NCBI RefSeq assembly: GCF_001442535.1
Contig: NZ_CP013141.1
Span: 3,637,234-3,701,233, forward strand
Length of the DNA: 64,000 bases
Origin: Lysobacter antibioticus
GTDB taxonomy: Bacteria > Pseudomonadota > Gammaproteobacteria > Xanthomonadales > Xanthomonadaceae
Direction of reading: 5' to 3'
A model generated the notes under the pieces. The model was not told the DNA's origin. It searched no databases and was given only the letters and a program-made list of their open reading frames with translations. Within the stretch, counting starts at the first letter, position 1. Each line of letters begins with the position of its first letter. The translations under genes were made by a program, and so were the position numbers. Below are positions 16,359 to 27,663 of this stretch, one piece after another.

Positions 16359-17337
16359 CGGCCGCGGCCTCCTCGTCGTGCTTCAGTTCGGTGGAAGTAG
16401 CCGCTTCGTCGTCGCTGTCGACTGCGTCGGCCGCTTCGTCGCTTGCGGCAGCCTCTGCATCCGCATCGGCATCGGCATCTGCATCTGCATCTGCATCGAC
16501 GCCATCGGCTTCATCCGTCGCGACCTCCGGCAACGGTTCCGCAGCGTCGGCGTCTGGCGCCATCGCGGATTCGTATTCGGCGTTCGCCTCGGCATAGGTA
16601 TCGAGGTCGGAATAGATGCCGGCCTCGATGTCGGCCAGCAAGGCCGCATCGGCCTCGGCTTCGGCCGCGCTCTCGCCTTCGGGTTCGGCGCTCTCGGCGC
16701 TGTAGTGGCGCGCTTCGGCGACGACGAAAGACAAGGCACCGTTCATGACCCGGCCGGCGATGCGTTCGTAATCCAGTGCCAAATCCAGCAACGGCCCCTC
16801 ATGGATACGCTCCTTGCGGCGGACGATGAACCCCTGCCGGGCCAGCGAACCCAGGTTGAACTGGATGCGGGTCTTGCCGCCGAGCTTCTCGCCGAAGTCG
16901 GCGAGCAAGGTGCGCTCGTTGATCGGTTCGACCACTTCGGCGCCGACCGGAATCGGCTTGAGCTCGGCGAACATCTGCTCCTGGTCCTGATCGCGGTCGG
17001 CCTGTTGGCGCGCGATCTGGCGCTGACGCTTGGGCAGCACCAACAGCGCCCACAACACCACCAACAGCGCGACGGCGTCGCGGTCGAGTTGCAGATTGGT
17101 CGAGGACCAGGCCTTGGCGCTGCCGAACACCGCCGATTCCTGCGGACGGGCGATGCCCACGGCGATGTTGGCGGCGTAAGGATGTTCGAGCAGGCGCAGG
17201 CCGGCCGCGGCGAGGCGGCGGTCGAGGTCGTTGCGCTGTTCGGCGTCGGTCAGCAGTTCGCGGACCGCTGCGTCGTCGCGCGGCAGCCAACGCTCGGCGA
17301 TCAGGCGCGCGATCAAAGAGGCGATGGGATCGTTCAT
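16351..17337 (-). CDS. MksE/MukE/JetB-like accessory subunit with acidic repeat tail
   Basis: 328-residue protein, middle gene of the SMC-like operon: its ATG overlaps the upstream stop as ATGA, and its end overlaps the SMC gene by 8 bp. Residues 1-200 are mostly helical with winged-helix-like segments (DRDAVALLVVLWALLVLPKR, FNLGSLARQGFIVRRKERI), compatible with MukE/DUF4194-type kite subunits. The C-terminal ~125 residues are strongly acidic and low-complexity, with an Asp-Ala run coded by tandem GCATCG/GCATCT hexamers at about 16456-16500. The assignment rests on operon position and fold pattern; no strict motif confirms it. Confidence 0.6.
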   Translation of the reverse strand: MNDPIASLIARLIAERWLPRDDAAVRELLTDAEQRNDLDRRLAAAGLRLLEHPYAANIAVGIARPQESAVFGSAKAWSSTNLQLDRDAVALLVVLWALLVLPKRQRQIARQQADRDQDQEQMFAELKPIPVGAEVVEPINERTLLADFGEKLGGKTRIQFNLGSLARQGFIVRRKERIHEGPLLDLALDYERIAGRVMNGALSFVVAEARHYSAESAEPEGESAAEAEADAALLADIEAGIYSDLDTYAEANAEYESAMAPDADAAEPLPEVATDEADGVDADADADADADADAEAAASDEAADAVDSDDEAATSTELKHDEEAAADV

Positions 17338-18674
17338 CGGGTGTCTGCGGTGTCCTTGGTCGCTTTGGCGCGCTTGCCCGAGGGCGCGGCGCCGCGCCCG
17401 GAGGCGGTCTTGTGCTTGGGTTTGGCCTCGGCCTTGCGTTCGTCCTGGGACGCTTCGCCGCCGTCGGGGGTTTCGTGCTTCGCCGCGCGTTTGCGCGGCG
17501 CGCGCGCGGCCAGTCGCATTTCCTCGCTGACCGCTTCGAGGCGGCCGCGGCTCATGTAGGCCACGCCGGCACGATCGACGATTTCGAATTCCGGCTCGAC
17601 CCGCCACGACAGCGGCAGCCGCGCCATCGAGGCGCTGACGCCGTTGCGGTTCTCCGCGCCGGGATCGCCGATCAGGCCGAGCAAGGACAAGCGATAGGCG
17701 CTGATCGAGAAGCTGTCCTGCGGCACCACGTCGATCAATTCGGAAGCATCGCCGGTCAGCGACATCAACTCGTCCAGCCAACGCTCGGCGAACTGGAAGT
17801 CGGTGGCCGCGGCTGGCGAAGCGTCGGTGTCGGGCGCGGCCTGCGCCGGCGGCAGGGATTGGTCTTCGCGCGCTTCGCGTTCGCGTTCGACCAGTTCGTA
17901 CTCGGCGACGTCGAGCGCGATCGGCGCCAGCATGAAGGCCGGAATCGCCGAACGCGCGAGCACGTCGTCGGCATGCGCGGCGAGCGCCTCGATGTCGAGC
18001 CCGCGCAAATAGCGGTTGACGTCCGAGGACGACAGACCGCTCGCGCCCAGGTGCACGCGATGACGGTCGAGCTGGCTCAGCGCGCGCTGGAACACCGAGG
18101 CCTGGCGCAGCATCGCGCTCTGGGCGCGGCCGATCTGCTGGGCGACGCGATGGGTGTGGCTGTCGAGTTCGACGTCCGAGGAAATCTCCTCGACGATCTC
18201 GGTGCCCTTCTCGATCCAGCGCCAGGCCGATTGCAAGGTGCCGGCGGCGCGCTGGATGCGGTGTTCGGAACCGCTGAGCACCGCTTGGTCGAAGTCCTCG
18301 CGCAATTCGTTGAGGCGCGACAACAAATGTTGCAGATCGTCCGAACGCACCCGGCCGACCGCCTGGCCGGCGGCGATCTGGGCGGTGACGTAGGCCAGTT
18401 CGTCGCCTTCGCGGTTGAACTGCAGCAGCAGGCCGATCGAGGCCAGCGCCTGGCGCCCGACCGGGCTGATCCGGTAGCGCTGGGTTTCGCCGTCCCACAG
18501 CAACAGGTCGTTCTCGCGCAGGCGGCCGATCACGGTGTCGAACTTGACCGGGTCGAGGTAGCCGAAGTGTTCGCGCAACTCCTGCGGCGTCCAGTCCGGG
18601 GCCTGGCCGCGCTCGCCGATGGCGCGCAGCACCAGCAGCCGCACCATCACCGACTCTTCGCCGCCGTGGAACAA
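17334..18674 (-). CDS. MksF/MukF-like kleisin candidate; 5' end cut off by an amber codon
   Basis: About 446 residues from a TTG at 18674. Near the N-terminus is a winged-helix segment (TPQELREHFGYLDPVKFDTV to RYRISPVGRQALASIGLLLQ), followed by long helical regions and a basic Lys/Ala-rich tail, as in kleisin subunits of bacterial condensins. Reading upstream in the same frame gives ...LLGARDLLRAFSTLFHGGEE, good protein-like sequence, then a TAG at 18717-18719, then 25 more residues back to an ATG at 18794. So the natural start was probably 18794 and codon 26 is now amber (probably from CAG). The annotated start is a fallback. First gene of the SMC-like operon; its stop overlaps the next start as ATGA. 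Confidence 0.6.
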   Translation of the reverse strand: MFHGGEESVMVRLLVLRAIGERGQAPDWTPQELREHFGYLDPVKFDTVIGRLRENDLLLWDGETQRYRISPVGRQALASIGLLLQFNREGDELAYVTAQIAAGQAVGRVRSDDLQHLLSRLNELREDFDQAVLSGSEHRIQRAAGTLQSAWRWIEKGTEIVEEISSDVELDSHTHRVAQQIGRAQSAMLRQASVFQRALSQLDRHRVHLGASGLSSSDVNRYLRGLDIEALAAHADDVLARSAIPAFMLAPIALDVAEYELVEREREAREDQSLPPAQAAPDTDASPAAATDFQFAERWLDELMSLTGDASELIDVVPQDSFSISAYRLSLLGLIGDPGAENRNGVSASMARLPLSWRVEPEFEIVDRAGVAYMSRGRLEAVSEEMRLAARAPRKRAAKHETPDGGEASQDERKAEAKPKHKTASGRGAAPSGKRAKATKDTADTR

Positions 18675-21100
<2,426 letters not shown>

Positions 21101-21715
21101 GCCGAGTCGGCGCAGCGCTGCAGGCATACATATATATGTCTGCGGCGTAACGATTCGCGGCCGCAGCCGGCTCGATGCAGGCCAGGAACGCTCGCCTTGA
21201 TGGCCACGCGGCACCCCAGGTGTCGTGGTCGGAGCTTGCGCCACTCCCACCCCTGGGGTCCGGAGTGGCCGGACAGTCCCGAATCCAGCCGATTCCCGAG
21301 TCCACCTGGGCCCGGAGACGCCAAATCCACGCTGCCGGCTCCGTCGACCAGGCTGGCTCAACGAGGACTGAGACGGGCCGGGCACGGTTCGTGCCGGGCT
21401 GAAGCCCAATGAAACCAAGGGTCTAGGCCCTATTCAGAATAAAAACTCCAACTAATTTAGAAACTTAGAAATTGTCGTTCAGGGTTTGTTTGGCAAGCCG
21501 TCGCTACCTTGCGCCAACTTTTCCGCCACCCCTGCAGAGGTGGCATCCCACACCGCCCGCGTCGGACAAGACACGGTTCCCGGTGACGGGGCAAAGCGCG
21601 CCGTAGAGCCGCCGCCCTCCCCAGTACGCCATGCGGCCTCACCGCTGTCGCCATCTCCCGATTCATGGAGATGGAAGACGGAGTGCGGCCAGCGCAACGG
21701 AGCAAGGAGTCAACG
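21101..21715. other. 600-bp gap with no convincing gene
   Basis: Between the fadH minisatellite and the SleB-like gene. There is an AT patch with ATACATATATATG near 21126, a hairpin GGCACGGTTCGTGCC near 21380 and an AT-rich stretch at 21430-21475, a plausible promoter region. Small open frames on both strands have no recognisable domains. The 21480-21620 part reads as a proline- and arginine-rich decayed or non-coding sequence. Confidence 0.5.
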
Positions 21716-22213
21716 ATGAAACTGGCCTGGATCCTGTGGTTGGCCTCTGTATTGCCGCCACAAACCGCCGATTCGCTGTGTTTGAGCACCACCGTGTACC
21801 TGGAAGCCCGCGATCAGTCCCTGCGCGGCCAGCAAGCCGTCGCCGAGGTCGCCCTGCGCCGTCGCGACAGCGGCCTGTGGGGCACGACGGTCTGCCAGGT
21901 GGTCACCGCCAACAAGCAGTTCGCCCCGAGCCTGGTCTCGCCGGGCACCCGTCTGAACAACAGCGAGGCCTGGACCGAGTCGGTCAACGTCGCCTTGGCC
22001 GCCGAACGCAACTGGGCCCTGCCGGCCGGTCAGCGCAAGGAAATCGTGCCGGGCGCGAGCCACTTCGCCGCCCTCGCGATCGCCAGCCCGTCCTGGCGCA
22101 ACGCCTATCAGGTCGCGACCATCGGCGATCACACCTTCTACAAGGTGCAGAAGCTCAAGCCGCGCCGCGTCGTCGCCGAGGCCGAGCTGCCCAAAGGCGT
22201 CAGCAAAGGCTGA
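21716..22213 (+). CDS. Small SleB-like cell wall hydrolase, exported
   Basis: 165 residues starting MKLAWILWLASVLPPQTADS, a signal peptide. The rest matches the SleB/hydrolase-2 fold: CLSTTVYLEARDQSLRGQQA followed by VAEVALRR (the family motif is Y-x-E-A-R-G-E...G...AVA-x-V...R), with the putative catalytic Glu in YLEARD, and a later CQVV..KQFAPS segment. Spore SleB enzymes are lytic transglycosylases; proteobacterial members act on peptidoglycan in the periplasm. It lacks a peptidoglycan-binding domain and is near the minimal size. AAGGAG lies 6 nt before the ATG. Confidence 0.75.
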   Translation: MKLAWILWLASVLPPQTADSLCLSTTVYLEARDQSLRGQQAVAEVALRRRDSGLWGTTVCQVVTANKQFAPSLVSPGTRLNNSEAWTESVNVALAAERNWALPAGQRKEIVPGASHFAALAIASPSWRNAYQVATIGDHTFYKVQKLKPRRVVAEAELPKGVSKG

Positions 22214-22250
22214 TGCCTCATAAGGGCTGAAGCATCAGCAAAGGCTGATG
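22196..22250 (+). repeat. Short direct repeat of a hairpin at the end of the hydrolase gene
   Basis: CAGCAAAGGCTGATGC occurs at about 22201 (spanning the hydrolase stop) and again at about 22234. Each copy can fold as ATCAGC/GCTGAT. It probably arose by local duplication of the gene end, similar to the fadH case 1.2 kb upstream. Confidence 0.5.
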
Positions 22251-22322
22251 CCGCGTTCATGGCATCCGCATAGCGCCGATGTCGTAACGCTCCGTTGCAG
22301 TCTCCTCCTTGAGGATACGAAG

Positions 22323-22354
22323 CAGGTCGGTGATAGTCGCCGACCTGTTTTTTT
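22323..22354 (+). terminator. Intrinsic terminator 21 nt upstream of the GST start codon
   Basis: CAGGTCGG / CCGACCTG, an 8-bp GC-rich stem with a 9-nt loop, followed by seven T residues. It lies 110 nt after the hydrolase gene but only 21 nt before the GST ATG, too close for a promoter in between. Any GST transcript must therefore pass through it, so it may act as an attenuator. Confidence 0.75.
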
Positions 22355-22375
22355 CTTTCCATGGAGGCGTTAAGC

Positions 22376-22987
22376 ATGAAGCTCTACAGCAAGCCCGGTG
22401 CGTGTTCGACGGCCGACCATATCGCCCTGCAATGGACCGGCGGCGCGTTCGAAGTCGAAGTGATGGACAAGGACTCGATCAAGGCGCCCGCCTTCCTCGC
22501 CATCAATCCGGCCGGCGCAGTGCCGGCGGTGGTCGACGGCGACTTCGTGCTGACTCAGAACGCCGCGATCATGGGCTACATCGCCGACACCTTTCCGCAG
22601 GCGCAGCTGACCGGCGACGGCAGCGCGCAGCAGCACGCCGAAGCCGCGCGTTGGCTGGCCTTCGTGAACTCCGACGTGCACCCGGCGTTCCTGCCTATCT
22701 TCGCGCCCGGCAGGTTCCATCCCGACCCCGCCCAGGCCGATACGATGCGCCAGCACGCGCGCGAGCGTTTGCGCAGCCTGTATGCGAGCGCCGACCAGCG
22801 CCTGGCCGATCGCGAATGGATCGCCGGCTTCCGCAGCTACGCCGATCCCTATCTCTACATCACCCTGCGCTGGGCCGACTCGGTCAAGGTCGACTTGTCC
22901 GGCTACGAGCATCTGGCCGCGTTCAAGCGCCGCATGGAAGCCGACGCCGGCGTGCAGGCGGCGTTGAAGGCCGAAGGCCTGCTCTAA
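22376..22987 (+). CDS. Glutathione S-transferase
   Basis: 203-residue cytosolic GST. The N-terminal thioredoxin-like domain reads MKLYSKPGACSTADHIALQW with the Cys10/Ser11 region of the beta-class active site, followed by the cis-proline and GSH-binding segment NPAGAVPAVVDGDFVLTQNA and AIMGYIADTF. The C-terminal helical domain includes SYADPYLYITLRWA. The ATG at 22376 has GGAGG 9 nt upstream; another ATG at 22361 would add five residues. GSTs detoxify electrophiles. The gene has an intrinsic terminator before it and another after it (23010). Confidence 0.9.
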   Translation: MKLYSKPGACSTADHIALQWTGGAFEVEVMDKDSIKAPAFLAINPAGAVPAVVDGDFVLTQNAAIMGYIADTFPQAQLTGDGSAQQHAEAARWLAFVNSDVHPAFLPIFAPGRFHPDPAQADTMRQHARERLRSLYASADQRLADREWIAGFRSYADPYLYITLRWADSVKVDLSGYEHLAAFKRRMEADAGVQAALKAEGLL

Positions 22988-23009
22988 AGAGGTCTGCTGC
23001 ATGCATTGC

Positions 23010-23039
23010 AGAACGACGCATCGATGGATGCGTCGTTCT
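23010..23039 (+). terminator. Terminator-like hairpin after GST
   Basis: AGAACGACGCATC / GATGCGTCGTTCT, a 13-bp perfect stem with a GATG loop, 23 nt after the GST stop. There is no long T run, so it may be a weak terminator or an mRNA-end-stabilising hairpin. Confidence 0.65.
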
Positions 23040-23068
23040 AGTGCGAACGCAACAACAGCATCGGGTTT

Positions 23069-23251
23069 GTAGGAGCGGCGACATCGCTTTTGGGTAGGAG
23101 CGGCGCGAGCCGCGACAGACGAAGCGGTGCGGCCTCAACTCAAGATAGAACGCACAGGAACAAGGCATCGGCGCGCGGTCTGCAGCGATACGCACGAGCC
23201 GATATCGTCATCGATCGAAAGATCGCGGTCGCGGCTCGCGCCGCTCCTACC
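23069..23251. repeat. REP cluster (BIME-like, inverted pair)
   Basis: GTAGGAGCGGCG at 23069, GTAGGAGCGGCGCGAGCCGC at 23094-23116, and an inverted copy GCGGCTCGCGCCGCTCCTAC at about 23230-23251. The inverted pair, about 110 bp apart, is the standard REP doublet arrangement. It lies between GST and the convergent hypothetical gene. No other feature is visible in this 288-bp gap apart from the GST terminator. Confidence 0.75.
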
Positions 23252-23275
23252 CTTTGCATCCGATGCAGGCTGCGA

Positions 23276-23791
23276 TCAAACGCCGGCCGCGAAGCGATCT
23301 TCGATCTCGGCGGCGATGTTGTCCTTGCGCACCTTGGCCAAGGCGGCACTGAGGTCGGGCAGCAACTCGGCGAGTTCTTCGCTGTTGCCACAGCGCTCGA
23401 TCTTGAGCTGCAGGAAATAACCGCGCAGCCCCAGATGCTCGCGCACGGTTTCGGTCATCAAGGTGTACAAGGTCTGGTAACGCTGCGCGGCATCGGCCGG
23501 CGAAACCGGCGGCGGCACCACCGCGGCGAAGGCGATGCCGGGCGTCGGCGCATGCGCGGTCATCGTCGCGGCCACGGCCGCCGACGAGGCGATCAGCCCC
23601 ATCCTTTCCAATTGCTCCAACGCATCGGTCGGGCCGTGCAGGCTCGCAATCAGATCGCGCAGGTGGCGCACGCTGCGATCGCCGTCGACGATCAGCAGGA
23701 TCGAACGCAAGACCGGCGGCAATTTGCGCGAGCGGTTCTGGATTTCGTCTCGACCGTCGTTGGTCTTAACCGGCATATCGCTGTCGCGCAT
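23276..23791 (-). CDS. Conserved hypothetical protein with winged-helix-like N-terminus
   Basis: 171 residues starting MRDSDMPVKTNDGRDEIQNR. Residues about 25-75 (PPVLRSILLIVDGDRSVRHL then RDLIASLHGPTDALEQLERM GLI in register) look like a small winged-helix module of the kind found in uncharacterised proteobacterial proteins. The C-terminal half is helical (YQTLYTLMTETVREHLGLRG, ELLPDLSAALAKVRKDN). No catalytic motif or signal peptide. GGGGAA upstream of the ATG at 23791 is an acceptable ribosome site. Function unknown; it does not appear to be in an operon. Confidence 0.75.
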   Translation of the reverse strand: MRDSDMPVKTNDGRDEIQNRSRKLPPVLRSILLIVDGDRSVRHLRDLIASLHGPTDALEQLERMGLIASSAAVAATMTAHAPTPGIAFAAVVPPPVSPADAAQRYQTLYTLMTETVREHLGLRGYFLQLKIERCGNSEELAELLPDLSAALAKVRKDNIAAEIEDRFAAGV

Positions 23792-24000
23792 GGTGTTCCC
23801 CGTGTTGAATCCCGTCGCACGACGGATGTCCGAGGCCGGAGGCGCGGCGTCTGCTCCCCAAGCCGTGCGCGTATGCGCGCGGCCGCGCCGTTGTCCTCCC
23901 GGCTGGTCCGGGACTATGCCATGTCGCACCATGACGTTTCTGTGTCCTATTCGACGTTAGTCGTATGCAGCAATCGCTACGCTGGGCGCCGCGAGCGCAA

Positions 24001-24037
24001 ACGCAAAAGGCCAGGCACGAAGCCTGGCCTTTTGCGT
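24001..24037. terminator. Strong bidirectional terminator downstream of prpC
   Basis: ACGCAAAAGGCCAGGC / GCCTGGCCTTTTGCGT, a 16-bp perfect stem with a 5-nt loop and A/T tracts on both sides, 47 bp past the prpC stop codon. Confidence 0.85.
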
Positions 24038-24083
24038 GGCCGTCCTGCGTTTATGCCGCCGGCGCGAAGCCGGCGGCGCGCGC

Positions 24084-25235
24084 TCAGCGCTGCTCGATCG
24101 GCACGTAGGCGCGGTCTTCCGGGCCGGTGTAGTTCGCGCTCGGGCGGATGATCTTGCCGTCCTCGCGCTGCTCGATCACGTGCGCGCTCCAACCGGTGGT
24201 GCGCGCGATCACGAACAGCGGAGTGAACATCGGCGTCGGGATGCCCATCATGTGATAGGCCGAGGCCGAGTACCAATCCAGGTTCGGGAACATCTTCTTC
24301 AGGTCCCACATCAGGTTCTCGATGCGCTCGCTGACGTCGAACAGGGTCTGGTTGCCGCCGTCCTTGCACAGGCTGCGCGAGAGCTCCTTGATGATCGGGT
24401 TGCGCGGATCGCCGACCGTATAGACCGGGTGGCCGAAGCCGATCACGATTTCCTTGCGCTCGACGCGGGCGCGGATGTCGGCCTCGGCCGCATCGGCGTC
24501 GCCGTAGCGCGAGATGATGTCCATCGCAACTTCGTTGGCGCCGCCGTGCTTCGGGCCGCGCAGCGCGCCGATCGCGCCGGTGATGCACGAATGCAGGTCC
24601 GAACCGGTGCCGGCGATGACGCGCGCGGTGAAGGTCGAGGCGTTGAACTCGTGCTCGGCGTACAGGATCAGCGACTTGTCCAGCGCATCGGCATGCAGCG
24701 CGCTCGGCGGCTCGCCGTGCAGCAGGTGCAGGAAGTGCGCGGCGACGCTGTCGTCGTCGGTCTCGCAGTCGATGCGGCGGCCGTTGCGGGTGAAGTGCCA
24801 CCAATACAGCAGCATCGAGCCGAAGCTGGCGATCAGGCGATCGGCGATGTCGCGCGCCTCGGAGGCGACGTGGCCTTCGCGCTCGGGCAGCACGGTGCCG
24901 AGCACCGAACAACCGGTGCGCAGCACGTCCATCGGGTGCGCATTGGCCGGCACCAGTTCCAGCGCGTCGGTGACGATCGCCGGCAGCCCGCGCAGGCGCT
25001 TGAGCTTGATCTTGTAGGCCTTGAGCTGCGAGGCCGTCGGCAGCGCGCCGTGCACCAACAGGTGCGAGACTTCCTCGAAGGTCGACTTGGTCGCCAGGTC
25101 GTGGATGTCGTAGCCGCGGTAGTGCAGGTCGTTGCCGCTGCGGCCGACGGTGCACAGCTCGGTATTGCCGGCGGCGGTGCCGCTGAGGGCGACGGATTTC
25201 TTGGGCTTGGGCAGGGTCTGTTGCGTATCGCTCAT
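24084..25235 (-). CDS. prpC: 2-methylcitrate synthase
   Basis: 383-residue type I citrate synthase-fold enzyme that condenses propionyl-CoA with oxaloacetate to 2-methylcitrate. The length (shorter than housekeeping citrate synthase, about 430) and the N-terminal [20 protein letters not shown] and [12 protein letters not shown] segments are PrpC hallmarks. Catalytic histidines lie in GPKHGGANE (His230) and [13 protein letters not shown] (His269). It follows prpB on the same strand across a 240-bp spacer holding three tandem hairpins, so the pair is probably expressed together with the hairpins modulating the ratio. A strong terminator follows. Confidence 0.95.
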   Translation of the reverse strand: MSDTQQTLPKPKKSVALSGTAAGNTELCTVGRSGNDLHYRGYDIHDLATKSTFEEVSHLLVHGALPTASQLKAYKIKLKRLRGLPAIVTDALELVPANAHPMDVLRTGCSVLGTVLPEREGHVASEARDIADRLIASFGSMLLYWWHFTRNGRRIDCETDDDSVAAHFLHLLHGEPPSALHADALDKSLILYAEHEFNASTFTARVIAGTGSDLHSCITGAIGALRGPKHGGANEVAMDIISRYGDADAAEADIRARVERKEIVIGFGHPVYTVGDPRNPIIKELSRSLCKDGGNQTLFDVSERIENLMWDLKKMFPNLDWYSASAYHMMGIPTPMFTPLFVIARTTGWSAHVIEQREDGKIIRPSANYTGPEDRAYVPIEQR

Positions 25236-25374
25236 GGTCCTTCCTCTAGATAGATGGTCTTCTCTTCCCTATCCCCTCTCCCGTTCGTGGGAGAGGCAAG
25301 GGTGAGGGCGCGCGACGTCCGGCTACATCGTGGCTGGAAGTTCGCTGGCCCTCATCCGGCCTGTCGGCCCCCTT

Positions 25375-25470
25375 CTCCCGCTTGCGGGAGAAGGGAAATC
25401 AAATACCCCTCCCGCTTGCGGGAGAAGGAAAATCAAATACTCCTCCCGCTCGCGGGAGAAGGGAGTCGGT
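25375..25470 (-). repeat. Three tandem 34-bp hairpin units between prpB and prpC
   Basis: CTCCCGCTTGCGGGAG recurs at 25375, 25409 and 25443, 34 bp apart, separated by AAGGGAAATCAAATACCC and near copies. Just before it is CCCTCATCCGGCCTGTCGGC, a frequent extragenic repeat that also occurs at 41220. In the prpB-prpC transcript this gives three consecutive 6-bp stems, a possible processing or stability region. Confidence 0.8.
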
Positions 25471-25474
25471 AGTC

Positions 25475-26362
25475 TCAACCGTTCTTCTTGGCGAACAGCG
25501 CGTCGAGCTTGCCTTCGAAGGCGTGGTAACCGATGCGGTCGTACAGCTCTTCGCGGGTCTGCATCGTGTCGACCACGTTCTTCTGGTGGCCGTCGCGGCG
25601 GATCGTCTGGTAGACGTTCTCGGCGGCCTTGTTCATGGCCCGGAACGCCGACAGCGGATACAGCTGGATGGCGACGCCGGCCGAGGCCAGCTCGTCGCGG
25701 GTGAACAGCGGGGTCTGGCCGAATTCAGTGATGTTGGCCAGCACCGGCACCTTGACCGCATCGACGAAGCGGCGGTAAGTCGGCAGATCGTAGGCGGCCT
25801 CGGCAAAGATGCCGTCGGCGCCGGCCTCGACGCAGGCGATCGCGCGCTCGATCGCGGCGTCGACGCCGTCGACCGCGATCGCGTCGGTACGCGCGATCAG
25901 GAAGAACGCGGGATCGGTCTTGGCGTCGGCCGCGGCCTTGACCCGGTCGACCATTTCGTCGGCCGACACGATTTCCTTGCCCGGGCGGTGGCCGCAGCGC
26001 TTGGCGCCGACCTGGTCCTCGATATGGCAGCCGGCCGCGCCGGCCTTGATCAGCGACTTGACCGTGCGCTCGATGTTGAACGCGCTCGGGCCGAAGCCGG
26101 TGTCGATGTCGACCAGCAACGGCAAGTCACAGACATCGGTGATGCGGCGCACATCGATCAGCACGTCCTCGAGCGTGTTGATGCCCAGGTCCGGCAGGCC
26201 CAGCGAACCCGCGGCGACGCCGCCGCCGGACAAGTAGATCGCGCGATAACCGGCGCGCTTGGCGAGCAGCGCGTGATTGGCGTTGATCGCGCCGATCACC
26301 TGCAACGGCGATTCTTCGGCGAGCGCGGCGCGGAACTTCGCGCCAGCGGACAGTAGCGTCAT
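25475..26362 (-). CDS. prpB: 2-methylisocitrate lyase
   Basis: 295-residue member of the isocitrate lyase / PEP mutase superfamily that splits 2-methylisocitrate into pyruvate and succinate. The diagnostic KRCGH loop is at residues 121-125, and the metal-binding segment [10 protein letters not shown] is at 82-91. [17 protein letters not shown] near 45-61 is typical of PrpB. The ATG at 26362 was chosen ([14 protein letters not shown], with GGAG 8 nt upstream); an upstream in-frame extension is not conserved in character. It is the first gene of the prpBC pair. A SUFU-domain gene, then prpE, lie just upstream on the same strand. Confidence 0.95.
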   Translation of the reverse strand: MTLLSAGAKFRAALAEESPLQVIGAINANHALLAKRAGYRAIYLSGGGVAAGSLGLPDLGINTLEDVLIDVRRITDVCDLPLLVDIDTGFGPSAFNIERTVKSLIKAGAAGCHIEDQVGAKRCGHRPGKEIVSADEMVDRVKAAADAKTDPAFFLIARTDAIAVDGVDAAIERAIACVEAGADGIFAEAAYDLPTYRRFVDAVKVPVLANITEFGQTPLFTRDELASAGVAIQLYPLSAFRAMNKAAENVYQTIRRDGHQKNVVDTMQTREELYDRIGYHAFEGKLDALFAKKNG

Positions 26363-26493
26363 CTTGGAACTCCGGATGGCCCGGGCGGGGCGATCCGGCA
26401 TTTTAACCCGCCCCGCCGACCCGCCGATGACGGCCCCGTACAGTCGCCCGGGCCACGCCCGCGACAGCGGTCCCAGACCGGCTCTCAGGGGCT

Positions 26494-27546
26494 TCAGCCG
26501 AGCTTCGGCTCCACCCGGTCGTGGTGGCCGTGGCCTTCGCTCTTGCGCACCACCACTTCGACCGAGTCGAGCCCTTCGACCTGGTAACGCCCTTCCTGGG
26601 TGCGCAGGCAGGCCACCAGATTGCGCAAAGTCGCCTCGTTCAGGCGCAGATGCAGGGCTTCGTCGGCGACTTGCGCGCTGTTGCGCTGCGCCGGCTCGAA
26701 CACGATCCGCGCCGTGGGGCCGATCAGGCTGAAGGGCTTCCCGAACGGCAGACGCAGCGGCAACAAGGCGAGCAACTCACCGACCTGGCGCGAGTCCAGG
26801 GCGATTTCGGTGATCGGCCGGCGCAGCAGGCGTTTTTGCTGGCGCCACTCCAGTTGCTCGGTATAGACCATCGCCGAACTCGAGCCTTCGTGGATGGAGC
26901 CTTCGTGCAGGCGCTCGGCGATCTGCACCTCGTCGAGCAGGGATTCGCGATCGAGCTCGGTCACCCACAGCGGCAGGTAATCGAGAAAGACCTCCAGCAC
27001 CCGCAGCGTCGACCAACGCTTGAGCGCGAACTCTTCCTCGTTGGTGATGCCGACCGCCTGCAGGAACTCGACCCGGCCGTTCTCGGTCTCGATCGCCGGC
27101 AGCTCGGGATCGGGCGCGAACGCCACCGCCTGGATGCGGGTCGCGGTGTCGGCGGCGATCGGGCCGTTGGCGTTGAGGTAATGCCCGGCGTGGAACGCGT
27201 TGCCGCTCTCGAACACGTAGCGGGCGAGGTTCTGCAGGAAATCCGGCACCCAGGCCGGCGGCGCTTCGGCGTCGTCCGGGTTGGCGAGGCGGAAAGTCAG
27301 TTCGAAACCGAAACCGCTGACCTGCGGATCGTCGGAGGTCTTGCGATACAGCTCGCTGAAACCGTAGGTGATGAAGTGCCAGTGCGGCACCGGGGTGATG
27401 CGTTTGTAGGCGCGGATGCCCGCCAAGGGTTCGCTGCCGTCGCCGACCAGGGGACCGTAGTGCTTGGGCTCCTGGCGCAGATACAACCGGCTCAAGGCCC
27501 GGTCGATCGCATCCCAACCTGGCGCGCTGTCCTGTAGTGCATCCAT
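26494..27546 (-). CDS. Suppressor-of-fused (SUFU) domain protein
   Basis: 350 residues. The N-terminal region [23 protein letters not shown] and the segments [20 protein letters not shown] and [11 protein letters not shown] (about residues 54-86) match the bacterial SUFU fold, related to the eukaryotic Hedgehog regulator. The C-terminal ~150 residues (EITDFALDS-like [20 protein letters not shown], then [16 protein letters not shown]) form a second globular part. Bacterial SUFU proteins are often immunity proteins of polymorphic toxins, but no toxin gene is adjacent; the neighbours are prpB and prpE. No signal peptide. Function here is unknown. Confidence 0.75.
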   Translation of the reverse strand: MDALQDSAPGWDAIDRALSRLYLRQEPKHYGPLVGDGSEPLAGIRAYKRITPVPHWHFITYGFSELYRKTSDDPQVSGFGFELTFRLANPDDAEAPPAWVPDFLQNLARYVFESGNAFHAGHYLNANGPIAADTATRIQAVAFAPDPELPAIETENGRVEFLQAVGITNEEEFALKRWSTLRVLEVFLDYLPLWVTELDRESLLDEVQIAERLHEGSIHEGSSSAMVYTEQLEWRQQKRLLRRPITEIALDSRQVGELLALLPLRLPFGKPFSLIGPTARIVFEPAQRNSAQVADEALHLRLNEATLRNLVACLRTQEGRYQVEGLDSVEVVVRKSEGHGHHDRVEPKLG

Positions 27547-27663
27547 TACGCGTTCTGCCTCGCTTTTGGCGATGAGAGCGGACGTACCCGCACACTGGGG
27601 CCGATGCTAACGCGACTGCGGAAAAAGTTCTGTCAAGAAGCCTATCGCCATCCTCCCCTGCCC

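Noticed and set aside
13335..16400. Very long open frame on the strand opposite the SMC-like gene (and similar antisense frames opposite prpD, the LysR genes, fadH and the TonB receptor)
   Set aside because: High GC makes antisense frames long. They lack start context and known domains, while the other strand shows Walker A, Walker B and ABC signature motifs.
21101..21715. Riboswitch or small RNA upstream of the SleB-like gene
   Set aside because: One hairpin and an AT-rich stretch are seen, but no known aptamer core could be recognised.
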